A DNA stretch of 64,000 nt, taken from positions 248,001-312,000 of the forward strand of contig NZ_OY787468.1 of assembly GCF_963678845.1 (NCBI RefSeq), written 5' to 3'. Under the pieces are notes generated by a model. That model was not told where the DNA came from. It was given only the letters and a program-made list of their open reading frames with translations, and did not search any database. This DNA is from an uncultured Bacteroides sp. GTDB lineage: Bacteria > Bacteroidota > Bacteroidia > Bacteroidales > Bacteroidaceae. Position 1 is the first letter of the stretch. Each line of letters begins with the position of its first letter. Both the position numbers and the translations under genes were made by a program. Below are positions 27,494 through 36,002 of this stretch, in pieces.

Positions 27494-27535
27494 ACATGCT
27501 GGCAGAAACCATCTAACTAGTTTCTGCCAGCATGT
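27494..27535 (-). terminator. Hairpin between purE and ispG
   Basis: A perfect 16-bp stem (27494-27509 with 27520-27535) has a 10-base loop, 16 bases after the purE stop. No T-run follows on the minus strand, so partial termination or RNA processing in the operon is more likely than full stop. Confidence 0.55.
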
Positions 27536-27551
27536 AAGTCATTGCATTAAA

Positions 27552-28058
27552 TTAATTAGTTTTAAACTGGTACTTTACCTCTTTCAACTCTTCATTGGCC
27601 TTTACAATCTTCTTCTTTAAGCCTTCTTTATATGCCGAGAACTTCACTTCCAGGTCTTTATCTGAGAGTGAGAGAATCTGAACTGCAAGAATAGCAGAAT
27701 TCAAGGAAGCATTGATTCCAACAGTTGCCACTGGTATTCCCGGAGGCATTTGAACAATAGCCAGCAAAGCATCCATTCCCTCCAGAGTAGACTTTATGGG
27801 AACACCTATCACAGGCAAAGTTGTAGATGCTGCAATTACACCTGGAAGATGGGCAGCCATACCTGCTGCGGCAATAATAATTTTTATACCACGCTCTTTT
27901 GCATTCTTGGAAAACTCTTCCACTGCTTCGGGAGTACGGTGTGCGGATAGGGCGTTTATTTCGAAAGGAACTTCCATGTCATTAAGAAATGCAGCTGCTT
28001 TGTCCATAACCGGCAGATCCGAGGTACTGCCCATAATAATACTTACTACTGGAGTCAT
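27552..28058 (-). CDS. purE: N5-carboxyaminoimidazole ribonucleotide mutase
   Basis: This 168-residue class I PurE moves the carboxyl group from N5 to C4 of the aminoimidazole ring in purine synthesis. MGSTSDLPVM is the phosphate-binding N-terminus, SAHRTPE carries the catalytic His, and AAGMAAHLPGVIAA and VGINASLNSAILA are conserved core motifs. No purK partner is visible in the window. It sits in a run of minus-strand genes, 9 bases after gcvH. Confidence 0.97.
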   Translation of the reverse strand: MTPVVSIIMGSTSDLPVMDKAAAFLNDMEVPFEINALSAHRTPEAVEEFSKNAKERGIKIIIAAAGMAAHLPGVIAASTTLPVIGVPIKSTLEGMDALLAIVQMPPGIPVATVGINASLNSAILAVQILSLSDKDLEVKFSAYKEGLKKKIVKANEELKEVKYQFKTN

Positions 28059-28067
28059 AATTTTTAT

Positions 28068-28448
28068 TTATTCATTAATTAGTTTACGATATGCTGGCGC
28101 ATCAAGTAAAGTGTCTAATTCTGAAAGATCAGACGGTTTTACTTTCACAATCCACCCTTCACCATATGGATCAGAGTTTACCAACTCGGGATTATCTTCT
28201 AAAGAAGTATTGATCTCAAGGATCTCACCAGAGACAGGAAGAAATAGGTCAGAAATAGTTTTCACTACCTCTATTGTTCCAAAGACTTCTCCTAATGCCA
28301 AGGTTTCACCCACACTAGGTATATCAACAAACACAATATCACCCAACTGGTCTTGTGCATAATCTGTTATACCTACATAGGCAAATTCTCCTTCTAAACG
28401 AACCCATTCGTGTTCGCTGGTGTACTTTAAATTTTCAGGAAAGTTCAT
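28068..28448 (-). CDS. gcvH: Glycine cleavage system H protein
   Basis: This 126-residue lipoyl carrier shuttles the methylamine group between the P and T proteins of glycine cleavage. The lipoylated lysine is K63 in IEVVKTISDL. ENLKYTSEHEWVRLEG and VGITDYAQDQLGDIVFVD are the usual N-terminal motifs. P, T and L genes are not in the window. It is spaced 25 bases after the PAP2-like gene and 9 before purE, so it is probably in the rpoN-ispG transcription run. Confidence 0.97.
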   Translation of the reverse strand: MNFPENLKYTSEHEWVRLEGEFAYVGITDYAQDQLGDIVFVDIPSVGETLALGEVFGTIEVVKTISDLFLPVSGEILEINTSLEDNPELVNSDPYGEGWIVKVKPSDLSELDTLLDAPAYRKLINE

Positions 28449-28473
28449 AAGTTATGTTTTTATAGTTTTATAA

Positions 28474-29097
28474 TTAAAGAAACAATATTCCAAAAACAGC
28501 ACAAAGGAAACCGACTGAGAAGCCGGTTAAGACTTCTAACAATGTATGATGACGGAGTAAAATACGGGCAGAGCCCAATCCTCCGGCAATTAATATAAAC
28601 AAGCATAGCCAGTATATGGGATTATAATTAAACATAAAGCTAAAAGCAATTAGCCCGCCTACTACACCTCCCATAGCAGTCATATGTTCACTAATCTTCC
28701 ATTTTAAGTTTATAATAATACAAATAATTATGGCCAACAAGGATGCTATAATGATTCCAGTCATATAACGAGGTAAATTCATTCTTACCATCATAATCAG
28801 ACAAGCTACGTAACAAATGATTGTAAGTACATAGGGAACAAAACGTTTTCTTCTATCCATAAATACGCCAATGCCCCAACCATTGATTTTCCTGAAAAAG
28901 AAAATAGCAAGAGTAGGTAATAGAATGGTAAAAGCATAAACAACTCCCAAAACAACAAACCGATAAGTTAATGGAAGCATGTTCAAATAAGAAAAAAAGA
29001 ACAATACCACAAATGCTAAAAAAGGCACGATAAAGGGATTAAATATTGCAGATATAATGCGTGCAGTTTTATTTATATTACTTTTCTTCATTTTCAT
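28474..29097 (-). CDS. PAP2-like membrane protein
   Basis: This is a 207-residue protein with about six membrane segments. Motifs resemble the PAP2 phosphatase family: KISEHMTAMGG holds the position of the PSGH motif, and SARILLRHHTLLEVLTG resembles SRxxxxxHxxxD with Glu at the last position. The usual first motif (KxxxxxxRP) may be represented by MDRRKRFVP. PAP2 proteins remove phosphate from lipid phosphates or undecaprenyl diphosphate. Because the motifs are altered, activity is uncertain. It sits between rpoN (14 bases) and gcvH (25 bases). Confidence 0.75.
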   Translation of the reverse strand: MKMKKSNINKTARIISAIFNPFIVPFLAFVVLFFFSYLNMLPLTYRFVVLGVVYAFTILLPTLAIFFFRKINGWGIGVFMDRRKRFVPYVLTIICYVACLIMMVRMNLPRYMTGIIIASLLAIIICIIINLKWKISEHMTAMGGVVGGLIAFSFMFNYNPIYWLCLFILIAGGLGSARILLRHHTLLEVLTGFSVGFLCAVFGILFL

Positions 29098-29111
29098 TTA
29101 TTAATTTCATG

Positions 29112-30575
29112 TCACTTTCTAAGTCTTGCCACAGGAATATTAAGCTGCTGTCTGTATTTAGCAACTGTACGTCGGGCAATAGGGAAACCTTCTTTATTGA
29201 GAATTTCGGTTAATTCATCATCAGTTAAAGGCTTCTTTTTATTTTCATTATCTATATGATCCTTCAATATTCTTCTTATCTCTCTGGATGACATTTCTTC
29301 ACCATCTTCCGTTGTAAAGCCTTCACCAAAGAAATATTTAAGAGAAAATATCCCATAGTTAGTTTGAACATATTTACTATTGCTAACGCGGGAGATTGTT
29401 GAAATATCCAAGCCTGTGCGATCGGCCACATCTTTTAAAATCATTGGCCTTAGCAATGATTCATCACCTTCAAGAAAAAAAGAATGTTGCAAGTCAATAA
29501 TAGCCTGCATTGTAGTAACAAGAGTATTTTGTCTTTGCTTAACAGCTTCTATAAAACCCTGAGCAGCATCCATCTTTTGCTTCAGGAAAAGCATCGCATT
29601 CTTAGAATCTTTCGATTGATTTGCTTTGTTTTTTGTATGCTCCTCAAGCATCTCCGAAAAGCCACGGTTCATACGTAATTCCGGTACATTCCTATTATTT
29701 AGGTTTAAAGTTATGGTTCCATCGTCATAGGTATCCACAATAAAGTCGGGCACTATCTGCTGAAGATTTCGCCCGATGGTTTCTCCCAGAGAACTACCCG
29801 GGCGAGGATTCAGCTTGGTTATTTCCTGAAGTGCTTCATTGAACTTTTCTTCTGAAAGATTTAGTCGTTGCATAATCTTATCCCAATGCTTGCGGGTAAA
29901 ATCATCGTAACACCTGTCTATGATGTTAAACTCCGTTTGTCTTATGGGAGAGTCATCTTTCCGTTTTATCTGTATCAGCAAGCATTCCTGTAAAGATCTG
30001 GCTCCAATACCGGCAGGATCAAAATCCTGAATAATTTTAAGAACTTCCTCTAGTGCTGATTCACTTGCCTCAACACCGGCATAAATTGCCAGTTCGTCGG
30101 AGATATTATACAGACTTTTTCTCAACAGTCCGTCATCATCGAGGGAGCCAATAAGATACTCAGCCAACTCTTGCTGTTGATCGGTCAGATTCAGTTCTCC
30201 CAGTTGTTCTTTAAGAATCTCATAAAACGAAGTAACCTCGGAGAACGGTATATCTTCCGCCCGCCCTTCTCTTGAACGACTGCTTTCCTGGAGTTTATAG
30301 TCCGGAATATCATCTTCAGTGAGATAATCTCCCAGAGAATAATCCTCACTCGAACTAATCAGAGAGTCTTCATCCAAGTCATTCTTATCTAAAGAATCCT
30401 CGGCAGCACCTTCTTCCTGTCCTTCTTCGAGAGCCGGATTTTCGAGAATTTCGGCACGGATACGATCTTCCAGTTCTACCGCCGGTAATTCTAGCAATTT
30501 AACGACCAGAATTTGCTGTGGAGAAAGCGTCTGAATCTGTTGTTGTGATTGTATCTGATGAGAACCTTGAGCCAT
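29112..30575 (-). CDS. rpoN: RNA polymerase sigma-54 factor
   Basis: This 487-residue sigma factor recognises -24/-12 promoters and needs enhancer-binding activators. Region I is the Gln/Leu-rich start (QIQSQQQIQTLSPQQ). An acidic region II spans about 45-100. The core-binding and DNA-binding parts follow, with the RpoN box ARRTVAKYR at 467-475. A first in-frame ATG gives MAQGSHQIQ, which fits the family. No activator gene is in the window. Confidence 0.97.
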   Translation of the reverse strand: MAQGSHQIQSQQQIQTLSPQQILVVKLLELPAVELEDRIRAEILENPALEEGQEEGAAEDSLDKNDLDEDSLISSSEDYSLGDYLTEDDIPDYKLQESSRSREGRAEDIPFSEVTSFYEILKEQLGELNLTDQQQELAEYLIGSLDDDGLLRKSLYNISDELAIYAGVEASESALEEVLKIIQDFDPAGIGARSLQECLLIQIKRKDDSPIRQTEFNIIDRCYDDFTRKHWDKIMQRLNLSEEKFNEALQEITKLNPRPGSSLGETIGRNLQQIVPDFIVDTYDDGTITLNLNNRNVPELRMNRGFSEMLEEHTKNKANQSKDSKNAMLFLKQKMDAAQGFIEAVKQRQNTLVTTMQAIIDLQHSFFLEGDESLLRPMILKDVADRTGLDISTISRVSNSKYVQTNYGIFSLKYFFGEGFTTEDGEEMSSREIRRILKDHIDNENKKKPLTDDELTEILNKEGFPIARRTVAKYRQQLNIPVARLRK

Positions 30576-30696
30576 TCTTAAATTAATTAAACCTTTAATG
30601 CGCTACAAATTTAATGAATAGTTCGATATAGAGTACCATTCCATGATTATTTGTTTCTTGCAAACAGGCAAAAAGACATAATATTTATATAAAGAT

Positions 30697-32370
30697 TTAA
30701 TACTTAAAACTACTACCACCAAGGAACTCTCTTAAAAGAGAAGTAGGTGGAATCTCTTTATCCTGTATAGGCACAAAATATTTTATGAACTTCAACAATC
30801 GATAAGCCTCTGCATATTCCGGACAATTTCGTGGAACACTTGTTAATATGGGCTCTACATAACGTCGCAACACAGCCAGTTCAAATAATAAAGCTGAATT
30901 AAACATTACATCAGCATTTTCCTGATAGGGGAAAATCCATTTATCTTCTCCGGCCCGCACACTTGACCAGCGGGATATTGTTTCTCTGGCAGAATATCCC
31001 CGATAATTATTATCCCTGATAATGCGACGAAGCAAACGATTATCTGTGGTTGGTATCCAGTTATGATCGTCCAAAGAAATGGTTGTCAATGCAGAAACAT
31101 AGATTTTGAACTTTTTCTCGGGAGGAATCAGAGGCGTTAATTCAGGATTCAGTGCATGAATGCCCTCCAAAATAAGAATAGTGCTCCCATCAATCTTAAG
31201 CTTATTACCCCGGAATTCTTTTCTCCCCATAGCAAAATTAAAGGATGGGATTTCTACTTCTTCTCCTCTGAGCAAAGCCTGTAAATGAGCATTAAAAAGC
31301 TTCAGATCAAGAGCATAAAGAGACTCGTAATCATAATTTCCTTTTTCATCCAATGGCGTTTCTTCCCTGTCTACAAAATAATTATCCAGTGAAATGGAAT
31401 AAGGCTTAAGGCCATTTGTCATTAGCTGAACTGAAAGGCGTTTACAAAATGTTGTTTTGCCTGAAGAAGAAGGACCCGAGATCAGCACTAGCCTAACCCG
31501 GCCACCGTTTTCTCCTCGTTCATAAATGGTATCGGCTATCCGAGCAATTTTTTTCTCTTGCAAAGCCTCGGCAACATTAATAATATCAGTAGCATTTCCT
31601 TCATTGCAAGCCACATTGAAATCGCCTACATTATTCATATCCATAATGTCGCTCCATCTCAGATACTCTTTGAACACATCAAGCATCTTTTCTTGCTTCA
31701 CCACTTCTTCCAGCACATTAGGATTCTCCTTACTAGGAATACGAAGGAGCAACCCGCCATAGTAATTTACCACATCAAACAATTTGATATCGCCAGTACG
31801 AGGAAGCAAACTTCCATAATAATAATCAATATGATTTCCTAAAGTATAATAGTATGTGTATATTGATCCAGAAGTCTCAAGTAACTTAACTTTATCCATC
31901 ATATTATGCTCTGTAAACAACTTGACAGCTTCAGAGATGTGGCATTCAATCCTATGAAAAGAAATATTTTCATTAATAATCTCCTGCATCCTTTTTTTGA
32001 TTAACGCCACATCTTCTGATGTTACAGGACGTCCAATGAGAAGATTACAAAAATAACCTTTTGAAACAGGATGTTCAAGGCGGATAGTTCCTTGAGGAAA
32101 GACTTCATCAACGGCCTTACACAAGACAAAGCACAATGAACGAACATAGGTTCGCATACCCGACAAATCTCTTATATCCAGAAATTCAACATCTTTATTA
32201 TTATAAACACGAAAGTTCAAACCTTCTGCCCTATTATTTACTTTGGCACTTACTACCGGATACGGAAAATCTAAATTAAATCCTTTAAAGATCTGAAAAA
32301 GCGAGATACCTATCGGAAAATCTTTGTAGGCACCATTATTCTGACAATATATTCGTACTGTTTCTATCAT
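30697..32370 (-). CDS. Uridine kinase-like protein with a ThrRS-like N-terminal region
   Basis: The protein has 557 residues. The first 60 resemble a TGS domain, and about 75-250 resemble the second additional domain of threonyl-tRNA synthetase. From about residue 285 a P-loop kinase of the uridine kinase/phosphoribulokinase family follows, with Walker A GPSSSGKTT and the substrate-binding SLDNYFVDREETP. Uridine kinases phosphorylate uridine or cytidine. The front end suggests RNA or nucleotide sensing, but this is inference. Such fused proteins are annotated as nucleoside kinases in Bacteroidota. Confidence 0.85.
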   Translation of the reverse strand: MIETVRIYCQNNGAYKDFPIGISLFQIFKGFNLDFPYPVVSAKVNNRAEGLNFRVYNNKDVEFLDIRDLSGMRTYVRSLCFVLCKAVDEVFPQGTIRLEHPVSKGYFCNLLIGRPVTSEDVALIKKRMQEIINENISFHRIECHISEAVKLFTEHNMMDKVKLLETSGSIYTYYYTLGNHIDYYYGSLLPRTGDIKLFDVVNYYGGLLLRIPSKENPNVLEEVVKQEKMLDVFKEYLRWSDIMDMNNVGDFNVACNEGNATDIINVAEALQEKKIARIADTIYERGENGGRVRLVLISGPSSSGKTTFCKRLSVQLMTNGLKPYSISLDNYFVDREETPLDEKGNYDYESLYALDLKLFNAHLQALLRGEEVEIPSFNFAMGRKEFRGNKLKIDGSTILILEGIHALNPELTPLIPPEKKFKIYVSALTTISLDDHNWIPTTDNRLLRRIIRDNNYRGYSARETISRWSSVRAGEDKWIFPYQENADVMFNSALLFELAVLRRYVEPILTSVPRNCPEYAEAYRLLKFIKYFVPIQDKEIPPTSLLREFLGGSSFKY

Positions 32371-32428
32371 ACTTTTGTTTTTAAATCAACTTGTAGTAAG
32401 GCTATTTTATGCAATACAACAAGATACT

Positions 32429-32590
32429 TTATTTTACAGGTTCAAAATCTTCTTTCCCTACACCACAGTTAGGACAAGTCCAATTGTCCGGAAGATCTTC
32501 AAACGCAGTTCCTGGTTCTATTCCAGTATCGGGATCCCCCTTTTTCGGATCGTAAATATAATCACAAACAAGGCAAATGTACTTCTTCAT
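32429..32590 (-). CDS. Rubredoxin
   Basis: This 53-residue protein (starting MKKYICLVCDYIYDPKKGD) has cysteines at 6, 9, 39 and 42 in two CxxC pairs, the iron site of rubredoxins. The aromatic residues Y4, Y11 and W37 fit the hydrophobic core. Rubredoxin carries single electrons in the cytoplasm, often to peroxide- or oxygen-detoxifying enzymes in anaerobes. It lies 61 bases after the sirtuin gene and 58 before the kinase gene, on the same strand. Confidence 0.95.
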   Translation of the reverse strand: MKKYICLVCDYIYDPKKGDPDTGIEPGTAFEDLPDNWTCPNCGVGKEDFEPVK

Positions 32591-32651
32591 AATTTTAATA
32601 ATTTTACGTTTACGGTCAAAGATAAAAATAAAATAGAGAAAAAGCCTGAGA

Positions 32652-33365
32652 CTATACTTTTTCTTTTTCCGATAAAAGTTTCATAAGTTCTTCCATTCCT
32701 TCCGATGCCACCTTACGTATCACATGAATTTTATGACCATTGCTATTCACGTTTACCTCATTAGGATCGATAAGATATACAGGAATACGGGAAGAGACAT
32801 AATTAAGTAGTCCCGCAGCCGGATACACATTCATAGAGGTACCTATAATCAGAAAAATATCAGCCTGCTCAACATATTGGATTGCTTCTTCAATCTTAGG
32901 AACAGCTTCGCCAAACCAAACTATATAAGGACGATATTGCGAACCATCAGGAGCCAAATCTCCTATCTTTATCTCGTACTCTTCCGGGGAAAGTTTCTTT
33001 ATATATCTTGGGTCATTAGGAGCATACGAGGAACAAACTTTGGTTAATTCACCGTGAAGATGAATTACTTTTGAACTTCCTGCCCGTTCGTGAAGATTAT
33101 CAATATTTTGTGTAACAACAGTCACATTGAACTCTTTTTCTAGTTCTGCAATAAGCTCATGTCCTTTATTTGGCTCAACATCAAGCAATTGCCTGCGACG
33201 CTCATTATAAAAATTTATGACTAATCCGGGATTGGCAGCATATCCCTGAGGAGTTGCAACTTCTTCTACCGGGTATTTATCCCACAAACCACCAGCACCT
33301 CTAAATGTACTTACACCGCTTTCGGCACTCATGCCTGCACCAGACAAAACGACCATTTTTTTCAT
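32652..33365 (-). CDS. cobB: Sir2 family NAD-dependent protein deacylase, zinc-site cysteines missing
   Basis: This 237-residue sirtuin removes acyl groups from lysine using NAD. GAGMSAESGVSTFR is the NAD-binding motif, TQNIDNLH follows, and the catalytic His is H104 in HLHGEL. Y53 and R56 (YNER) match the YxxR pair that binds succinyl or malonyl groups in class III sirtuins. The protein has one cysteine only (C111), so the usual four-Cys zinc site is gone; the region between 108 and 145 is shortened. Zinc-less sirtuins exist in related bacteria, so the enzyme may still be active. It is divergent from the FKBP gene. Confidence 0.93.
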   Translation of the reverse strand: MKKMVVLSGAGMSAESGVSTFRGAGGLWDKYPVEEVATPQGYAANPGLVINFYNERRRQLLDVEPNKGHELIAELEKEFNVTVVTQNIDNLHERAGSSKVIHLHGELTKVCSSYAPNDPRYIKKLSPEEYEIKIGDLAPDGSQYRPYIVWFGEAVPKIEEAIQYVEQADIFLIIGTSMNVYPAAGLLNYVSSRIPVYLIDPNEVNVNSNGHKIHVIRKVASEGMEELMKLLSEKEKV

Positions 33366-33446
33366 AAAAGCTTCCTCCTATTTAAACGTTATTACAAAAA
33401 TAAGAAAAAATAAGGCATAAAAGAAGATTCATTCAAATAAAACTCT

Positions 33447-33454
33447 TATTTTTG
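33447..33454 (+). promoter_or_regulatory. Putative -7 element of the FKBP pair
   Basis: TATTTTTG fits TAnnTTTG, 75 bases before the first FKBP start. No -33 match was seen. Confidence 0.35.
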
Positions 33455-33529
33455 TGTGCTTTTTGTAAGCTACTGATTGTTAGTCTGCTTTAAAACAGAA
33501 AGCCATTTGATAACACTTATAATTTAAGA

Positions 33530-34114
33530 ATGGATAAATTTAGTTATGCTATCGGCTTAGGTATAGGCCAAAACCTTTTGAGCATGGGTGCTCAGAACAT
33601 CAATATTGACGACTTCGCAAATGCAATCAAATCAGTTCTGAATGGAGAAGAACCAGAAATAAGCCATACCGAATCACGAGAAATTGTGAACAAGTATTTT
33701 GCAGAACTTGAAGAGAAAATGAATTCAACTAATATAGAAAAAGGAGTAACATTCCTCGAAGAAAACAAAAAGAAAGAAAATGTAATTACATTATCCAGTG
33801 GATTGCAATATGAAATTCTTTCTGTAGGAACAGGAAAACTTGCAAAAGCAACTGATCAGGTAAAATGCCATTACGAAGGTACATTAATTGACGGTACCCT
33901 GTTTGATAGCTCTGTAAAAAGAGGTGAACCTGCAATCTTTGGTGTTAACCAGGTTATTCCAGGATGGGTTGAAGCACTTCAATTAATGCCTGAAGGTTCT
34001 AAATGGAGACTTTACATTCCTTCCGACTTAGCTTACGGAGCACGTGGTGCCGGAGAGATGATCCCTCCTCACAGCACATTAATCTTTGACGTAGAATTAA
34101 TTCAAGTTTTATAA
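33530..34114 (+). CDS. FKBP-type peptidyl-prolyl isomerase (cytoplasmic)
   Basis: The protein has 194 residues. An N-terminal FKBP_N-like helical dimerisation region spans about 1-90. The FKBP domain from about 95 to 194 includes VKCHYEGTLIDGTLFDSS and WRLYIPSDLAYG. There is no signal peptide. It catalyses proline cis-trans isomerisation in folding proteins, like FkpA or FklB. The gene is followed after 18 bases by a lipoprotein paralogue, and both end at one terminator, so this is a two-gene operon. Confidence 0.94.
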   Translation: MDKFSYAIGLGIGQNLLSMGAQNINIDDFANAIKSVLNGEEPEISHTESREIVNKYFAELEEKMNSTNIEKGVTFLEENKKKENVITLSSGLQYEILSVGTGKLAKATDQVKCHYEGTLIDGTLFDSSVKRGEPAIFGVNQVIPGWVEALQLMPEGSKWRLYIPSDLAYGARGAGEMIPPHSTLIFDVELIQVL

Positions 34115-34132
34115 TAAACATTTAAAAGTAAA

Positions 34133-34999
34133 ATGAAAAAAGTTAGTATTTTTATGGCTATTGCTGCAGCAGCAACTCTTGCTTCATGTACAGGAAAAAG
34201 CCCAAAAGCAAACCTTAAGACAGACATCGACTCATTATCTTATTCTATTGGTATGAGCCAGACTCAAGGTCTGAAAGATTATTTAGTGCAGAGAGTACAG
34301 ATGGACACTACCTACATGGACGAGTTTATCAAAGGTTTAAACGAAGGTGCAAAGAAAACAAGCAAGAAAGAAGAAGCTTACTTTGCAGGTCTTCAGATCG
34401 GCCAACAGATCAAGAGCCAAATGATCAAGGGTGTTAACAAAGAATTGTTTGGTGCAGATTCAACTAAAACAATCAGTGTTGATAACTTCATGGCTGGTTT
34501 CATTGCTGGTACTTTGAACAAGGGTCAGAAGATGACAATGAAACAGGCACAAGAATATACTCAAAAGAACATGGAAGCTATCAAAGGCAAATCAATGGAA
34601 AAAGCTTACGGAGCAAACAAGAAAGCTGGAGAAACTTTCCTTGCAGCCAACAAGTCTAAAGCCGGAGTAGTTACTTTGCCAAGCGGACTTCAGTACAAAA
34701 TTGTAAAAGCTGGAAATGGACCTCTTCCTTCTGATACTTCTAAAGTGAAAGTAAACTACAAAGGAACTTTGATTGATGGTACAGAATTTGATAGCTCTTA
34801 CACACGTAAAGAACCAGCTACATTTGTTGCTAACCAAGTAATCAAAGGATGGACAGAAGCATTGAAATTAATGCCTGTTGGTTCTAAATGGACTATCTAT
34901 GTTCCTCAGGAATTGGCTTACGGTTCAAGAGAAGCTGGTAAAATTAAACCTTTCTCTGCTTTAGTATTCGAAGTTGAATTACTTGAGATCGTTAAGTAA
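34133..34999 (+). CDS. FKBP-type peptidyl-prolyl isomerase lipoprotein
   Basis: This 288-residue lipoprotein has signal peptide MKKVSIFMAIAAAATLASC, with lipidation Cys19. An FKBP_N region follows at about 35-175 and then a C-terminal FKBP domain (VKVNYKGTLIDGTEFDSS, WTIYVPQELAYGS). It should act as a folding helper attached to a cell-envelope membrane. It is the second gene of the FKBP operon; the first copy is soluble, so the pair covers the two compartments. Confidence 0.95.
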   Translation: MKKVSIFMAIAAAATLASCTGKSPKANLKTDIDSLSYSIGMSQTQGLKDYLVQRVQMDTTYMDEFIKGLNEGAKKTSKKEEAYFAGLQIGQQIKSQMIKGVNKELFGADSTKTISVDNFMAGFIAGTLNKGQKMTMKQAQEYTQKNMEAIKGKSMEKAYGANKKAGETFLAANKSKAGVVTLPSGLQYKIVKAGNGPLPSDTSKVKVNYKGTLIDGTEFDSSYTRKEPATFVANQVIKGWTEALKLMPVGSKWTIYVPQELAYGSREAGKIKPFSALVFEVELLEIVK

Positions 35000-35018
35000 A
35001 TAACATAAGCAAAAAGTT

Positions 35019-35051
35019 AAAAGGGATGTTCTTACCGAACATCCCTTTTTC
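35019..35051 (+). terminator. Terminator of the FKBP operon
   Basis: A perfect 13-bp stem (35019-35031 with 35037-35049) has a five-base loop and a T-rich 3' side. Confidence 0.93.
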
Positions 35052-35135
35052 TATTATATATCTATAAAAATGAATAATTAGAAACTAAGAAATGATTTAT
35101 TTTGGATAAATGATAGGTAAATTAAAATATTTCTC

Positions 35136-35143
35136 TATATTTG
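35136..35143 (+). promoter_or_regulatory. Putative -7 element of the Lrp-family gene
   Basis: TATATTTG fits TAnnTTTG, 39 bases before the start codon. No -33 match was seen. Confidence 0.4.
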
Positions 35144-35182
35144 CTTACTTTTTGATAAAAACAAGAACTTATAAACATTTAT

Positions 35183-35662
35183 ATGGAAAAGATAGACAAT
35201 CTTGACAGACAGATTCTGGAGATAATCTCGCAGAATGCCCGTATCCCTTTTAAAGATGTTGCTGCAGAATGCGGTGTTTCTCGTGCAGCCATTCATCAAC
35301 GTGTACAACGATTGATAGATCTGGGTGTAATTGTCGGCTCAGGATATCATGTTAATGCTAAAAGCTTAGGCTACAGGACTTGTACTTATGTAGGGATTAA
35401 GTTAGAAAAAGGTTCTATGTACAAGAATGTAGTAGCTCAATTAGAGAAAATACCGGAAGTTGTAGAATGTCATTTCACCACAGGTCCTTACACAATGCTT
35501 ACCAAAGTATATGCATGCGATAATGAGCACCTTATGGAACTCTTAAATTCAAAAATGCAGGAAATTCCAGGTGTTACTGCTACTGAAACTTTAATTTCTC
35601 TGGAGCAAAGCATTAAAAAGGAAATTCCAATCAGATTAGATAAGCACCTGGGTGATGATTGA
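35183..35662 (+). CDS. Lrp/AsnC family transcriptional regulator
   Basis: The protein has 159 residues. An N-terminal winged helix (DRQILEIISQNARIPFKDVA ... SRAAIHQRVQRL) is followed by the RAM ligand-binding domain from about 65 (YVGIKLE ... VVECHFTTGPY ... LISLEQSIKKEIPI). Family members sense amino acids and form octamers or dimers on DNA. Targets cannot be read from the sequence. The gene overlaps the next gene by 11 bases. Confidence 0.95.
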   Translation: MEKIDNLDRQILEIISQNARIPFKDVAAECGVSRAAIHQRVQRLIDLGVIVGSGYHVNAKSLGYRTCTYVGIKLEKGSMYKNVVAQLEKIPEVVECHFTTGPYTMLTKVYACDNEHLMELLNSKMQEIPGVTATETLISLEQSIKKEIPIRLDKHLGDD

Positions 35663-35969
35663 TTTCTTAAATTGTTATCATCTTACAGGACTGGTTATCG
35701 GTATCTGTACCTTTCTCATAATAGGTATCTTTCATCCTATTGTGGTTAAAGCAGAATATTATTGGGGAACAAAATGCTGGTGGATATTCCTTGTATTAGG
35801 GATTGCAGGTGTTATAGCCTCATTCTCCACAGAAGACATTTTTATTTCTTCTTTATTAGGAGTATTTGCTTTCTCATCCTTTTGGACTATCAAAGAAGTT
35901 TTTGAGCAGGAAGAAAGGGTTAAGAAGGGATGGTTTCCGAAGAACCCCAAACGAACATATAAGTTTTAA
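35652..35969 (+). CDS. DUF4491 family membrane protein
   Basis: This 105-residue protein has three hydrophobic segments (about 10-28, 42-58 and 64-83) and a basic C-terminal tail (GWFPKNPKRTYKF). It matches my knowledge of the DUF4491 family, restricted mostly to Bacteroidota and Firmicutes. No function is known. The start overlaps the end of the Lrp gene, which suggests coupled translation and perhaps regulation by or with Lrp. A second ATG one codon later is equally possible. Confidence 0.85.
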   Translation: MMIDFLNCYHLTGLVIGICTFLIIGIFHPIVVKAEYYWGTKCWWIFLVLGIAGVIASFSTEDIFISSLLGVFAFSSFWTIKEVFEQEERVKKGWFPKNPKRTYKF

Positions 35970-35970
35970 T

Positions 35971-36001
35971 AAGGGTGCCTTTACGGCATCCTTTCTTTTT
36001 T
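35971..36001 (+). terminator. Terminator of the Lrp-DUF4491 operon
   Basis: AAGGGTGCC pairs with GGCATCCTT with one G-U pair, then CTTTTTT. Confidence 0.82.
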
Positions 36002-36002
36002 C

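Noticed and set aside
27471..27512. N-terminal extension of IspG from the ATG at 27512
   Set aside because: The codons fall inside a perfect 16-bp hairpin and the added residues are not usual in the family.
27796..28362. 188-codon plus-strand frame across purE and gcvH
   Set aside because: It crosses two well-supported genes on the other strand, so it is a shadow.
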